This document shows positions 43,455 to 52,230 of a DNA stretch of 64,000 nucleotides, piece after piece. A program made the translations under genes and the position numbers. Each line of letters opens with the position of its first letter. The stretch's first letter is position 1. The DNA comes from Streptomyces shenzhenensis (GTDB taxonomy: Bacteria; Actinomycetota; Actinomycetes; Streptomycetales; Streptomycetaceae): assembly GCF_021462265.1 (NCBI RefSeq), contig NZ_JAJONF010000012.1, positions 1 to 64,000 of the forward strand, read 5' to 3'. Below the pieces are notes generated by a model that did not search any database, was not told where the DNA came from, and worked only from the letters and a program-made list of their open reading frames with translations.

Positions 43455-43679
43455 GTGGGCGACAAACAGGACGGCAGGCCGGTTCCCCGGGACCTGCCCG
43501 ACCAGCAGGCCGGGTCCGGCCGGGACCCGTGGGAGGCGGCGGAGAGCCGGCGGGCGCAGGAGGACCGCTGCGACGGCGACCTCCCCGACACCGACGAGGC
43601 CGGGACGGGCCCGCGGGGCGCTCCGCGCCGAGGGTCGGCGCACCCCGGGAACCCGGTGCCCGACGAGCCCTCGGCCTGA
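43455..43679 (+). CDS. Small hydrophilic protein of unknown function
   Basis: GTG 43455, preceded by GAGGGGAG at 5-7 nt spacing, opens a 74-residue frame rich in Asp, Arg, Gly and Pro (GRPVPRDLPDQQAGSGRD; EDRCDGDLPDTDEAGTGPRG) with no hydrophobic core, so it would be disordered. The good ribosome site and codon bias support it as real. No family is recognised. Confidence 0.5.
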   Translation: MGDKQDGRPVPRDLPDQQAGSGRDPWEAAESRRAQEDRCDGDLPDTDEAGTGPRGAPRRGSAHPGNPVPDEPSA

Positions 43680-43826
43680 GTACCGACCTGAGTGGCGTGA
43701 GTGGTGCGAGGGCGCCGTGGCCGGGTAACACCGGGTGACCGGACCGGTCTTCGGCCTGAGTCCCGCGTGGCGGCCGCGTGGCGCGAGCGCGCCGAGGCCG
43801 CGTGACGCCGGGCCACCGGGGGCGGC

Positions 43827-44855
43827 TCAGCCGGCCTTGCGGCCGCGCATCGGCTCCGTCGGCGCCCCGGCGCCCTCGCGCATACCCGCGAGGAACTCCT
43901 GCAGCACCTCGGTCGAGGTAAGGCTCGGCCGCCAGCCCAGTTCCTCGTGGGCCCGGGCACAGTCCATCAGGGGCAGTCGCAGCACCGCGTCGAAGAGGTG
44001 CGGGGAGGCCGGCAGCAGGTGCAGGCCCCAGGCGGCGGCGATCGCCGACCGGGCCGCCGTACGCGGCAGCCGGACCGGGCGCGCGCCGAACAGTTCGCCC
44101 AGCACGTCCGCGTCCAGCGGCGGATCGGCGGCCAGGTTGAAGGCGCCCCGCACCTCGGTGGCCAGGGCCAGCCGGAAGGCCTCGGCCGCGTCGTCGGTGT
44201 GCAGCGCCTGCACCCGCAGACCCGGCACGTCCGGCAGGAAGTGCAGCAGCTCCGGCCGGGCGAGCGGGCCGGGCAGCAGCCGGCCGCCGAAGATCCGCCG
44301 CTGCTCGCTCGCCGACTCCCGCTTGAACAGGAAGGCCGGACGCATCCGCACCACCCGCACCTGCGGGTGGTCGCGCTCGAAGACGTCCAGCGCCCGCTCC
44401 AGGTACGCCTTCTCCCGGCAGTAGGCCGCGTCCGGCCAGCCGTGCGTCGGCCAGGACTCGTCCACCGCCCGGTCCTTGGGACCCGGCGCGTACGCGCCGA
44501 CGGACGAGGCGTGCACCAGCACCGGCACCCCGGCCGCCGCCACCGCCTCGAACACCCGGATGCCGCCGAGCACGTTGGTTTTCCAGGTCCGCGCCGGATC
44601 ACGCGTCGGCTGGAACGCCCAGGCGAGATGGACCACCGCGTCGGCGCCCGCGAACAGGTCGGCCAGCGGCGCCTGCTCGGAGCCGATGTCGACCTGCGAC
44701 CACCGCGTCTTCGGCGGTGTCCCGTCGGGTGTCCGCCGGGCCAGTCCCCGGATCGATGCGACCTCCGGGTCCTCGGCCAGCGCGCGCAGCACACTCGTGC
44801 CGATGTTTCCGGTGGCTCCCGTGACCACGACGTTGCGGGAGGCTGAGCTGTTCAC
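43827..44855 (-). CDS. NAD-dependent epimerase/dehydratase-family protein
   Basis: A 342-residue extended SDR. VVVTGATGNIGTSVL is the Rossmann motif, VVHLAWAFQPTRDP and VHASSVGAYAPG follow, and the catalytic YCREK (YxxxK) is present. GTG 44855 is preceded by AGGAG. It resembles nucleoside-diphosphate-sugar epimerases and 3-beta-hydroxysteroid-dehydrogenase-like proteins; the substrate is unknown. It ends 148 bp after the convergent small gene. Confidence 0.88.
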   Translation of the reverse strand: MNSSASRNVVVTGATGNIGTSVLRALAEDPEVASIRGLARRTPDGTPPKTRWSQVDIGSEQAPLADLFAGADAVVHLAWAFQPTRDPARTWKTNVLGGIRVFEAVAAAGVPVLVHASSVGAYAPGPKDRAVDESWPTHGWPDAAYCREKAYLERALDVFERDHPQVRVVRMRPAFLFKRESASEQRRIFGGRLLPGPLARPELLHFLPDVPGLRVQALHTDDAAEAFRLALATEVRGAFNLAADPPLDADVLGELFGARPVRLPRTAARSAIAAAWGLHLLPASPHLFDAVLRLPLMDCARAHEELGWRPSLTSTEVLQEFLAGMREGAGAPTEPMRGRKAG

Positions 44856-44921
44856 CTGCGGCTCCTCTCGCCGGCGGTTCCGCCCCGGGTACCCGGACGC
44901 GGAGCCGGCACACCGGGTGCC

Positions 44922-45884
44922 TCAGGCGAACGCGTTCACCCCGGTCAGCTCCGCCGACAGGTCCCACAGCCGGGCGGCCTGCTCCGGGTCCACCGCCCAG
45001 GACTTCACGCCGGTCGGCTCGCCCTCCACGGCGGGCTCGGCGATGTCGCAGTCCTCCAGGTACACCCCGCCCAGGCCCGCGAGCTGCGCGGAGGTGGCCG
45101 CCCAGGTCTGGGTGGCCGCACCCTGCTCCGGCGTCTTCAGGCCCGCGACCTCCAGCATGTTGCCCTGCTCGTCCATCCAGCCGCGCTCGATCTTCTCCTC
45201 GAGGGGGATGTGCCGCTGCAGCGGGGTCATGATGCCGCCGGGGTGCAGGGCGAAGGCCCGTACGCCCGAGTCCTGGCCGAGCCGGTCGAGGTGCACGGCG
45301 AACAGCACGTTCGCCGTCTTGGCCTGGCCGTACGCCTGCCACTTGTCGTAGCCGCGGCGCCACTGGACGTCGTCCCAGCGCATCCCGGAGAAGTGGTGGG
45401 CGCGCGAGGAGACCGACACGACGCGGGCGCCGCCGGGCTCGACGGCCGGCCAGAGCCGGTTGACCAGGGCGAAGTGCCCGAGGTGGTTGGTGGCGAACTG
45501 GGCCTCCCAGCCGGGTCCGACCCGGGTCTCGGGGCACGCCATGATCCCCGCGCTGTCGATCATGAAGTCGACGGTCCGGCCGGAGGCCAGGAACCGCTCC
45601 GCGAAGCCGCGCACGCTCTCCAGGTCGCCGAGGTCCAGTTCGTCCACCTCGACCCCGTCCAGGCCGGCCAGCGCCGCACGGGCGGTCTCGGCGCGCCGCG
45701 CGGGGACGACGACGCGGGCGCCGGCCTTGGTGAGGGCCCTGGTGGTCTCCAGCCCGATCCCGGAGTAGCCGCCGGTGACGATCGCGAGCCGGCCGTGGAG
45801 GTCGAGGCCGGCCAGGACGTCGTCGGCCGTGCTGTCCGCGCCGAACCCGGAACCGATCTTGTGCTGAGGTGTCGTAGTGCTCAT
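44922..45884 (-). CDS. SDR-family oxidoreductase under a MerR-type promoter
   Basis: A 320-residue retinol-dehydrogenase-like SDR: LAIVTGGYSGIGLETT, IDSAGIMACP (variant of NNAG), VVSVSSRAHHFSGM, YGQAKTANVLFAVHL (YxxxK) and LHPGGIMTPLQRH. ATG 45884 lies 7 nt after a TAGCGT box, so the transcript is probably leaderless. The promoter has the 19-bp spacing used by MerR activators, implying induction by a chemical stress. Confidence 0.9.
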   Translation of the reverse strand: MSTTTPQHKIGSGFGADSTADDVLAGLDLHGRLAIVTGGYSGIGLETTRALTKAGARVVVPARRAETARAALAGLDGVEVDELDLGDLESVRGFAERFLASGRTVDFMIDSAGIMACPETRVGPGWEAQFATNHLGHFALVNRLWPAVEPGGARVVSVSSRAHHFSGMRWDDVQWRRGYDKWQAYGQAKTANVLFAVHLDRLGQDSGVRAFALHPGGIMTPLQRHIPLEEKIERGWMDEQGNMLEVAGLKTPEQGAATQTWAATSAQLAGLGGVYLEDCDIAEPAVEGEPTGVKSWAVDPEQAARLWDLSAELTGVNAFA

Positions 45885-45891
45885 GACGTGA

Positions 45892-45922
45892 ACGCTACGA
45901 ATTGGAGTGCTCTCGAAGTCAA
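45892..45922 (-). promoter_or_regulatory. MerR-type promoter (19-bp spacer) of the SDR gene
   Basis: On the minus strand TTGACT (45917-45922) and TAGCGT (45892-45897) are separated by 19 bp instead of 17, and the spacer holds an imperfect dyad (GACTTCGAG / CTCCAATTC). This geometry is the hallmark of promoters twisted open by MerR-family activators. No merR gene is adjacent; the space 45923-46187 contains no gene that I can see. Confidence 0.6.
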
Positions 45923-46187
45923 GCGGGCGCCCCGACCGTCGCCGCGGCCGTCCCGGACGGCCCCGAGCAGGGGAAAGCCCCGGTCGCGACGGGGGATTCG
46001 CGGCCGGGGCAGCCAGGTGGTGGGCACGGATGGCGGTCGCCTCTCGGCGAACGGCTCCACAGGGCTTCAGCCGGACGATCGTCCCTGTGGGCAAGAGGTG
46101 AGGCCCGGGGACACTGTCCCATCCGCACCCACGGCTGGTTCAACGGGCGATCGCCTCTGGCTGTTCCGGCCCGGTGGGTGATGCGCG

Positions 46188-46850
46188 TCACCCGGCGGCG
46201 AAGGGGCTGTCCGCCAGCGAGTCGAGCAGGTCGGCGGGGTCGGCGTAGATCTGCTCGGCGCCGGCCGCCACCAGGTCCGAGCGCGGGATCCCGCCGCACA
46301 GCACCCCCACGCAGCGCACCCCGGCCTTGGTGCCCGCCCGCATGTCCCACACCGTGTCCCCGACGAACACGGCCCGGTCCGCCGGCACCCCGGCCAGCTC
46401 CAGGGCGTGCTCCACCGGTTCCGGCGCCGGTTTGCCCCGCGTCACGTCGTCGGCGCTCGCGGTGGCGGCGATGGCGTCGTCGGCGTCGATCGCGCGGCGC
46501 AGCGCGGCCAGCTCGGGGCCGCTCGCCGAGGTGGCCAGCACCACCCGCCAGCCGTCCCGGTGCAGGCGCCGCAGCAGCTCGCCGGCGCCCGGCAGCGGCG
46601 CGAGCCGGTCGAAGAACTGCCCGTACAGCGCGGTGTGCGCGGCGCTCAGTGCGCCGTCCTGGCTCCGGTCGCGGTCCTCGCCCAGCAGATGGGCGATCAG
46701 GTCCTCCGAGCCCAGCCCGACGGAGTGGTGCACGGCGTGCATGGTGACCTGGTGACCGGCCTGCCGGAAGGCCTCCCACCAGGTCGTGACGTGCAGGTGG
46801 TTGGTGTCGACGAGGGTCCCGTCGACGTCGAACACGGCCGCGCGGTCCAT
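46188..46850 (-). CDS. HAD-family hydrolase (phosphatase-like)
   Basis: A 220-residue haloacid-dehalogenase-fold enzyme. Motif I is FDVDGTLVD (nucleophile Asp8, Asp10), the helical cap follows, motif II is LATSAS, motif III contains the Lys in GKPAPEP, and motif IV is FVGDTVWDM. The pattern resembles beta-phosphoglucomutase/phosphoglycolate phosphatase relatives. The substrate is not evident. Confidence 0.9.
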   Translation of the reverse strand: MDRAAVFDVDGTLVDTNHLHVTTWWEAFRQAGHQVTMHAVHHSVGLGSEDLIAHLLGEDRDRSQDGALSAAHTALYGQFFDRLAPLPGAGELLRRLHRDGWRVVLATSASGPELAALRRAIDADDAIAATASADDVTRGKPAPEPVEHALELAGVPADRAVFVGDTVWDMRAGTKAGVRCVGVLCGGIPRSDLVAAGAEQIYADPADLLDSLADSPFAAG

Positions 46851-46899
46851 CGCTCGGCGCCCCTTCCTGTCGTAGCGTCCCGGGTGACCGGGTACCGCG

Positions 46900-47937
46900 T
46901 CAGGCGCCGGTCACGCGCGCCGGGATCCGTTCCTCCCGGGTCCAGGCCAGCAGTTCCCCGGCGGACCAGGTGGTGACCACCCGGTCGGCGGGCACCCCGC
47001 ACTCCTCGGCCCGGGCGCAGCCGAGGATCTGCCAGTCCAGCTGGCCCGGGGCGTGGGCGTCGGTGTCGACGGAGAAGAGCACCCCGGCGTCCACGGCCCG
47101 GCGCAGCAGCCGGCGGGGCGGATCGAGGCGCTCCGGGCGGCTGTTGATCTCCACGGCGGTACCCGACTCGGCGCAGGCGGCGAACACCTCGTCCGCGTCG
47201 AACTCGGACTCCGGCCGGCCCCGCCCGGTGACCAGACGGCCCGTGCAGTGGCCGAGGACGTCGGCGTGCGGATCGCGGACGGCGGCCACCATGCGCCGGG
47301 TCATCGCGCGGGCGTCCATGCGCAGCTTGGAGTGGACCGAGACGACGACCACGTCGAGCCGCTCCAGCAGCTCCGGCTCCTGGTCCAGTGAGCCGTCCTC
47401 CAGGATGTCGCACTCGATGCCGGTGAGCAGCCGGAACGGCGTCCAGGAGGCGTTCAGGCGCGCCACCGCCTCCAGCTGCTCGCGCAGCCGTTCCGGGGAC
47501 AGCCCGCGTGCCACGGTGAGCCTCGGGGAGTGGTCGGTGAGCACCGCCCAGTCGTGGCCGAGGGCGGCCGCGGTGCGGCCCATCTCCTCGATCGGACTGC
47601 CGCCGTCGGACCAGTCCGAGTGCAGATGGCAGTCCCCGCGCAGCAGCCCGCGCAGCCCGGACCCGGGGCCGGTGCCGTCTTTGGCTGTGTCTTCCTCAAG
47701 TCTGCGCAAATACCGGGGCAAATCTCCGGCCAGCGACTCGTGGACCACCTGGGCCGTCTTCGGGCCCACGCCGCGCAGCGACTGAAGGGTCCCGGCCTGT
47801 GCCCGGGCGGCCACCTCGTCGGCGGGCAGGGCCGCCAGGACGCGGGCGGCGGTGCGGAAGGCGCGAACCCGGTACGTGGGCGCCAGCGACCGTTCGAGCA
47901 GGAAGGCGATGCGTTCCAGCGCCTCGACGGGATCCAT
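46900..47937 (-). CDS. PHP-domain phosphoesterase with helix-hairpin-helix N-terminus
   Basis: A 345-residue protein. Residues about 1-80 are a PolX-like helical segment with the hairpin LRGVGPKTAQVVHESL, then the PHP metal site GDCHLHSDWSDGGS, LTDHSPRL, GIECDILEDG, VVSVHSK, LGHCTGRLV, EINSRPERLDPP and SVDTDAHAP. It matches the C-terminal half of PolX-type enzymes, without the polymerase domain. GGAGGTG precedes ATG 47937; a GTG at 47949 is possible. Confidence 0.9.
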   Translation of the reverse strand: MDPVEALERIAFLLERSLAPTYRVRAFRTAARVLAALPADEVAARAQAGTLQSLRGVGPKTAQVVHESLAGDLPRYLRRLEEDTAKDGTGPGSGLRGLLRGDCHLHSDWSDGGSPIEEMGRTAAALGHDWAVLTDHSPRLTVARGLSPERLREQLEAVARLNASWTPFRLLTGIECDILEDGSLDQEPELLERLDVVVVSVHSKLRMDARAMTRRMVAAVRDPHADVLGHCTGRLVTGRGRPESEFDADEVFAACAESGTAVEINSRPERLDPPRRLLRRAVDAGVLFSVDTDAHAPGQLDWQILGCARAEECGVPADRVVTTWSAGELLAWTREERIPARVTGA

Positions 47938-48004
47938 GGCCACCTCCACCCGTCAGGGTGACTCAGGCCGGTCACTTCCGCCCGGGGGATCTACCCTCGA
48001 TTAC

Positions 48005-48262
48005 ATGACCGAGATAGCGAGCCCGCACATCGCCCGGCCGCGGATCCGGGTGCTCGGGGTCATGACCGACAGACCCGGCACCCCGCCTTTCCGGATCGTG
48101 GAGATCGACGGTGAAATGGTCTGCCAGGCGCACACCATCACGGACGTGCTGGAGGTCGCCGCGTCCTACGGCATCAAGGTCCACGATCTCGACGACCCGG
48201 ACGTGGTCTGCTGGGTGGGCGGGGACAAGTTCACCTGGGCGCCCCGCCCGTCGCGCCGCTAG
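48005..48262 (+). CDS. Small conserved actinobacterial protein
   Basis: An 85-residue soluble protein (MTEIASPHIARPRIRVLG at the start, CWVGGDKFTWAPRPSRR at the end) with alternating beta and helical segments and no known motif. A TACCCT box at 47991-47996 lies 8 nt before ATG 48005 and no ribosome site is present, so the transcript is probably leaderless. It is divergent from the PHP gene. Confidence 0.75.
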   Translation: MTEIASPHIARPRIRVLGVMTDRPGTPPFRIVEIDGEMVCQAHTITDVLEVAASYGIKVHDLDDPDVVCWVGGDKFTWAPRPSRR

Positions 48263-48277
48263 CGGCGAGCGCTGCTC

Positions 48278-49519
48278 TCAGCCGACCGTCCACTTCTGGT
48301 TGGCGCCGCCCGTGCAGGTCCAGATCTGCAGCCGGGTGCCGTTGGCCGAGTTGTTGCCGGTGACGTCCAGGCACTTGTTCGCCTGGGGGTTCACGATGTC
48401 GTTCGCCGAGGAGAGCGCCCACTGCTGGGCGGCGGTGCCGTTGCAGTCGTAGAGCTGGACTGTCGTGCCGTCCGCCGTGCCGCCGCTGGTGACGTCCAGG
48501 CACTTGCCCAGCGCGCGGATGGTGCCGTCGCCGCCGACCGTCCACTGCTGGGCGGCGGTGCCGTTGCAGTCGTAGAGCTGCACGGGCGTGCCGTTGGCGG
48601 AGTTCGCCCCGGCCACGTCCACGCACTTGCCGGCCAGGCCCTTGATCGCGACTCCGGCCGCACTGTCACTGGTCGTCACCGACACCGAGTCCACGACCAG
48701 CTGCGCCGGGAAGGACGTCGAGCTGTCCGGGTCGCCCGGCCAGTAGCCGCCCACGGCCAGGTTCAGGATCAGGAAGAAGGGCTTGTTGAACACCCAGGTG
48801 TTGCTGCCCACGTCGGCCGGCGTGCGGGTCTCGTAGACGGTGCCGTCGACCGACCACTTGATCGAGTTGGGCGACCAGTCGACCGCGAACGTGTGGAAGG
48901 CGTCCGCGAAGGCCTGCCCGTTCGGCAGCGAGTAGGCGGCGCCTATCCCGTTGGCGCCGGAGTAGCCGGGGCCGTGGATGGTGCCGTGCACGGTCGACGG
49001 CTCGAAGCCGACGTTCTCCATCACGTCGATCTCGCCCGAGTCGGGCCAGTTGACCGGCGTGCCGAGCATCCAGAAGGCCGGCCACATGCCCTGCCCGCGC
49101 GGGATCTTCATGCGGGCCTCGACGTGCCCGTACTGGGCGTTGAACTTCCCGGAGGTGTTCAGCCGGGCCGAGGTGTACTGGCAGGTGCCGTACCAGCACT
49201 GGTAGTTGGCGGGGTTCTCCTTCCTGGCCGTGATGACCAGGTGCCCCTGGCCGTCGAGGGCGGCGTTGTTGGTTCCCGAGGTGTAGTACTCACGTTCGTG
49301 GTTGTTGACGTTGTCGCCGGTCTCCGTCGTCCACTTCGAGGAGTCGACCGGTGACCCGGCCGCCCCGTCGAAGTTGTCGGAGAAGGTCACGGCGGCCGCG
49401 CTCGCGGCGGCGGACGTGGACGCGGACGCGGCCCGCGCGGGCCCGACGGCGGCCGTCGCGACCAAGGCCGCGGACAGCGCGGCCAACAGACATCTGCGGA
49501 GCGATCGTGGGGAGGGCAC
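48278..49519 (-). CDS. Secreted GH16 endo-beta-1,3-glucanase with ricin-type (CBM13) lectin domain
   Basis: A 413-residue extracellular glycosidase. The signal peptide is PRSLRRCLLAALSAALVATAAV, cut near ARAASA. The GH16 domain (about residues 45-290) has WPAFWMLG and the catalytic GEIDVMENVG with nucleophile Glu163 and acid/base Glu168. The C-terminal lectin domain (about residues 295-413) has three QxW units (QQWTV, QQWAL, QKWTV). It should hydrolyse fungal or plant beta-glucans outside the cell. GTG 49519 follows GGAAGAG; a TTGACG box lies at 49619-49624 upstream. Confidence 0.93.
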   Translation of the reverse strand: MPSPRSLRRCLLAALSAALVATAAVGPARAASASTSAAASAAAVTFSDNFDGAAGSPVDSSKWTTETGDNVNNHEREYYTSGTNNAALDGQGHLVITARKENPANYQCWYGTCQYTSARLNTSGKFNAQYGHVEARMKIPRGQGMWPAFWMLGTPVNWPDSGEIDVMENVGFEPSTVHGTIHGPGYSGANGIGAAYSLPNGQAFADAFHTFAVDWSPNSIKWSVDGTVYETRTPADVGSNTWVFNKPFFLILNLAVGGYWPGDPDSSTSFPAQLVVDSVSVTTSDSAAGVAIKGLAGKCVDVAGANSANGTPVQLYDCNGTAAQQWTVGGDGTIRALGKCLDVTSGGTADGTTVQLYDCNGTAAQQWALSSANDIVNPQANKCLDVTGNNSANGTRLQIWTCTGGANQKWTVG

Positions 49520-49686
49520 GGCTCTTCCTTCCGTACGGCGGCCGGGCGCGGGGAGGCAGCCGACCGGGGTGGGGGGTGAAGGCGTCGCCTCTTGATTTAA
49601 GAAGTGAGATAAGTGGCGCGTCAATACCCTGGTACGGACCGGCGTCCGGAGGACGGGACGGCCTGCCTCCAGGCCGTCCCGCCGGG

Positions 49687-50373
49687 TCACGCCTTGCGCT
49701 TGCGGGCGTGCACCGCCCGGCCGAGCCGCCGGCCCAGCAGCACCCAGCCGACCAGCGCCCCCGTGGTGTTGAGGATGACGTCGTCCACGTCGAACGCCCG
49801 GCCGGTGACCAGCGCGCCCTGCGCCAGCTCCACCAGCAGCATCACGATCGCGGTGAGCAGCAGCACCCGCAGCACGCCCCGGGCGCGGGGCGCCAGGACT
49901 GGCACGAGGATCCCGAACGGGACGCCGAGCAGGATGTTCCCGCCGACCTGCTTCACGGCGTCACGGAACGCCGGCTGGTCCAGATAGATCCTGAGGGTGG
50001 CGCCGGGGTGCAGGTTGGTGTGGGCGATCGACACCGACGCGGGGGAGGGGTCGAGCGTCAGCTTGGCCAGGACGACGGCGAACGCCACCATCGCGGCGAA
50101 CGCGCACACCATGGCCAGCAGCCGCAACGGGAGGGGCAGCGGGCGGCGCTCGGCACCGCCCGCTTTGGCGGGAGCTTTGGCGGCCTTGCCGGAGGCGGGC
50201 TTCCTGCCGGAGCCGCCCTTCTTCGTGGGGGCCGCGGACGCGGTGCCGCGGACCCGGACCATGCGTGCGGCCTTGGCGAACAGCCCGGTGCTCCCGCCGG
50301 CGCCCGCGTCCTTTCTCGTCTCCTCTTTCGGTTCGCCCTTGCTGGTGCGCAGGCGCGAGGCGGCGCTGGCCAT
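49687..50373 (-). CDS. VanZ-family membrane protein
   Basis: A 228-residue protein with a basic, Lys/Ala-rich N-terminal tail (about 75 residues), then four to five hydrophobic helices. The VanZ landmarks GGNILLGVPFGILVPVL, LLLTAIVMLLVELAQ and DVDDVILNTTGALVGW are present. Related proteins confer low-level teicoplanin resistance, but most VanZ-like proteins have unknown roles. GGAGG precedes ATG 50373. Confidence 0.9.
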   Translation of the reverse strand: MASAASRLRTSKGEPKEETRKDAGAGGSTGLFAKAARMVRVRGTASAAPTKKGGSGRKPASGKAAKAPAKAGGAERRPLPLPLRLLAMVCAFAAMVAFAVVLAKLTLDPSPASVSIAHTNLHPGATLRIYLDQPAFRDAVKQVGGNILLGVPFGILVPVLAPRARGVLRVLLLTAIVMLLVELAQGALVTGRAFDVDDVILNTTGALVGWVLLGRRLGRAVHARKRKA

Positions 50374-50604
50374 CCGGTCCTCCACTCGTCAACTTTCCGG
50401 CGTGGTAGGGCTGTTACCCCCGAAGCGTGCGGAGATGCCGTCACCTCGACGGCACTGGGGGCCCACCGCTGGTTTCCGTCCCCGCTCCCTGGGCACTCCG
50501 GGTGCGTTCCAGCGTGCCGCCGCGCCGGTCGCGGGACGCGGTGCTTGGATACCAGAAGCGGCGAAACGGACATCTCGCTGGGTGGTGGGCTGAGGAGGCG
50601 GCGT

Positions 50605-50787
50605 ATGACCAGGCGGACGGCGCTCGCCGCCGCGGCCGAACTGCTGGCCTGGTGGGCCGGACTGGTCCTGCTCTGGCTGGTCTTCATCAGCACCGTCGAC
50701 ACCCTGGAACGGATCGTCGGCGCGAGCGTGGCGGCCGTCGGCGCCCTGCTGGCCCGCGCGGGACGAAGGTCGGTGATCTGGCGGTGA
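50605..50787 (+). CDS. Small MnhE/MbhA-like membrane subunit
   Basis: A 60-residue two-helix protein (LLAWWAGLVLLWLVFIST; IVGASVAAVGALLARAG). It is much shorter than MrpE/MnhE but has its W-x-x-L-W-L first helix, and stands first in the ion-transport operon where MbhA (MrpE) stands in Mbh modules. GAGGAG precedes ATG 50605; the stop overlaps the next GTG. Confidence 0.65.
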   Translation: MTRRTALAAAAELLAWWAGLVLLWLVFISTVDTLERIVGASVAAVGALLARAGRRSVIWR

Positions 50788-51236
50788 ACGGCTGGATCCT
50801 GGCGGCGACCGTGCTCCTGACCGCGGGCGGGGGCGCGGCGCTGTGGGGCGTGGCCACCGGCCCGCTCAGCCGGCGCGTGGTCGCGCAGAACCTCTCCACC
50901 ACGGTGATCTGCCCCAGCCTGCTGCTTCTTGCCCAGGGCTACGGCCGTACCTCCTACGTCGATCTGGCCCTGCTGCTGGCCCTGCTGGGCCCGGTCGGCA
51001 CCCTTGTCTTCGCCCGCCTGCTCGCCGACGAGCTGACCGGCGACCGGCCCGCCGCCTGGGGGCTGACCTGGACGGCGGCCGGGGTCGGCGCGGCCGTCGT
51101 GCTCGTGCTGTGCGCGGTGACCGGGCCGAGCCGGGCGATGGTGAAACTCCTGGTGATCGGAGCCCTGCTGATCAGCGGGAACGTGGTCGCCTCCAGGGCG
51201 CTGTCGGGTGGTCTGCGGGGGGTGCGCGATGGCTGA
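50784..51236 (+). CDS. MnhF/MnhG-like membrane subunit (probable fusion)
   Basis: A 150-residue protein with about five hydrophobic helices. NLSTTVICPSLLLLAQGYGR and YVDLALLLALLGPVGTLVFARLL match the MrpF/MnhF core; the C-terminal half (WTAAGVGAAVVLVLCAV; LLVIGALLISGNVVASRAL) resembles MrpG. It would correspond to MbhB plus MbhC. GTG 50784 overlaps the previous stop and its own end overlaps the next gene by 8 bp. Confidence 0.75.
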   Translation: MNGWILAATVLLTAGGGAALWGVATGPLSRRVVAQNLSTTVICPSLLLLAQGYGRTSYVDLALLLALLGPVGTLVFARLLADELTGDRPAAWGLTWTAAGVGAAVVLVLCAVTGPSRAMVKLLVIGALLISGNVVASRALSGGLRGVRDG

Positions 51237-51483
51237 CGCGGTGATCGTCGTCGCGCTGCTGCTGACCGCCGCCTCCGCGACCGCGGCCGTGGCGACCCGC
51301 GACCCGGCCCGCCAGGCGCTGGTCCTCGCCGTGCTCGGGCTGCTGCTCGGCGTCGTGTTCACCGTGCTCCAGGCCCCCGACGTCGGCCTGTCGCAGCTCG
51401 CCGTCGGCTCGGCGCTCACCCCACTGCTGATCATGCTGTCGGTCCGCAAGGTGCGACGGCGCGGAAAGGAGGGCGACAAGTGA
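51229..51483 (+). CDS. MbhD-like (DUF4040) subunit, MrpA C-terminal homologue
   Basis: An 84-residue three-helix protein: VIVVALLLTAASATAAVAT, ALVLAVLGLLLGVVFTVLQAPDVGLSQLAVGSALTPLLIML. The QAPDVGLSQLAVG segment is the conserved motif of MbhD and of the corresponding part of MrpA. It is a separate polypeptide here, as in membrane-bound hydrogenase modules. Confidence 0.82.
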   Translation: MADAVIVVALLLTAASATAAVATRDPARQALVLAVLGLLLGVVFTVLQAPDVGLSQLAVGSALTPLLIMLSVRKVRRRGKEGDK

Positions 51484-52220
51484 GCCGGCGCCTGAGACTC
51501 TGGCTCCTCGGTGTCGGCGGCGCGGGACTCGCCGCACTCCTGGTCGCCGCCTGCCTCGACGTGCCCGCCTTCGGCAGGCGCAGCCACCCGTACGGCGAAC
51601 GCGCGGTGCGCGCCTCCCTGGCCCGGCACACCGCCAACGTCGTCTCCTCCGTCAACTTCGACCAGCGCGCCTACGACACCCTCGGCGAGATGAGCATCCT
51701 GTTCGCCGCCGTCCTCGGCTGTGTGGTCCTGCTCCGCCAGGCCGGGGACGAGCACCGGGCCGACCCGCGCCCCGCCGAAGTGGCGCTGCCGGTACGCCGG
51801 TACGCCCTCCTGGTCCTGCCCGTCGCCCTGGTCACCGGTCTGTACGTGATCGCGCACGGCCAGCTCAGCCCGGGCGGCGGCTTCCAGGGCGGGGTCGTGG
51901 CCGCGACCGCCCTGCACCTGCTGTACCTCGGCGCCGACTACCGCGCCCTGGAACGGGTCCGCCCGACCGGCGTCTTCGAGGTCACCGACTCCCTCGCCGC
52001 CTGCTCCTACCTGGTCCTGGGCCTCGCCGGGTTGCTGGCCGGCACCGCCTTCCTCGCCAACACCCTGCTGCCCTACGGCACGTTCAACACGCTGTCCTCC
52101 GGCGGACTGGTCCCCCTGCTGAACGCGGCCATCGGCATGGAGGTGGCGAGCGCGGTGGTCGTCCTGCTCGCCGGCTTCCTCGACCAGGCCGTCGAGATCG
52201 AGCGAGAGAAGGGAAGCTGA
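51480..52220 (+). CDS. MnhB-domain subunit with MbhE-like N-terminal extension
   Basis: A 246-residue membrane protein. The C-terminal 150 residues are MrpB/MnhB-like (LVTGLYVIAHGQLSPGGGFQGGVVAATALHLLYL; LPYGTFNTLSSGGLVPLLNAAIGMEV). The N-terminal 95 residues (one helix, then HTANVVSSVNFDQRAYDTLGE and a second helix) correspond to MbhE / the end of MrpA. It therefore looks like an MbhE-MbhF fusion. GTG 51480 overlaps the previous stop. Confidence 0.85.
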   Translation: MSRRLRLWLLGVGGAGLAALLVAACLDVPAFGRRSHPYGERAVRASLARHTANVVSSVNFDQRAYDTLGEMSILFAAVLGCVVLLRQAGDEHRADPRPAEVALPVRRYALLVLPVALVTGLYVIAHGQLSPGGGFQGGVVAATALHLLYLGADYRALERVRPTGVFEVTDSLAACSYLVLGLAGLLAGTAFLANTLLPYGTFNTLSSGGLVPLLNAAIGMEVASAVVVLLAGFLDQAVEIEREKGS

Positions 52221-52230
52221 GCCCGACGTG

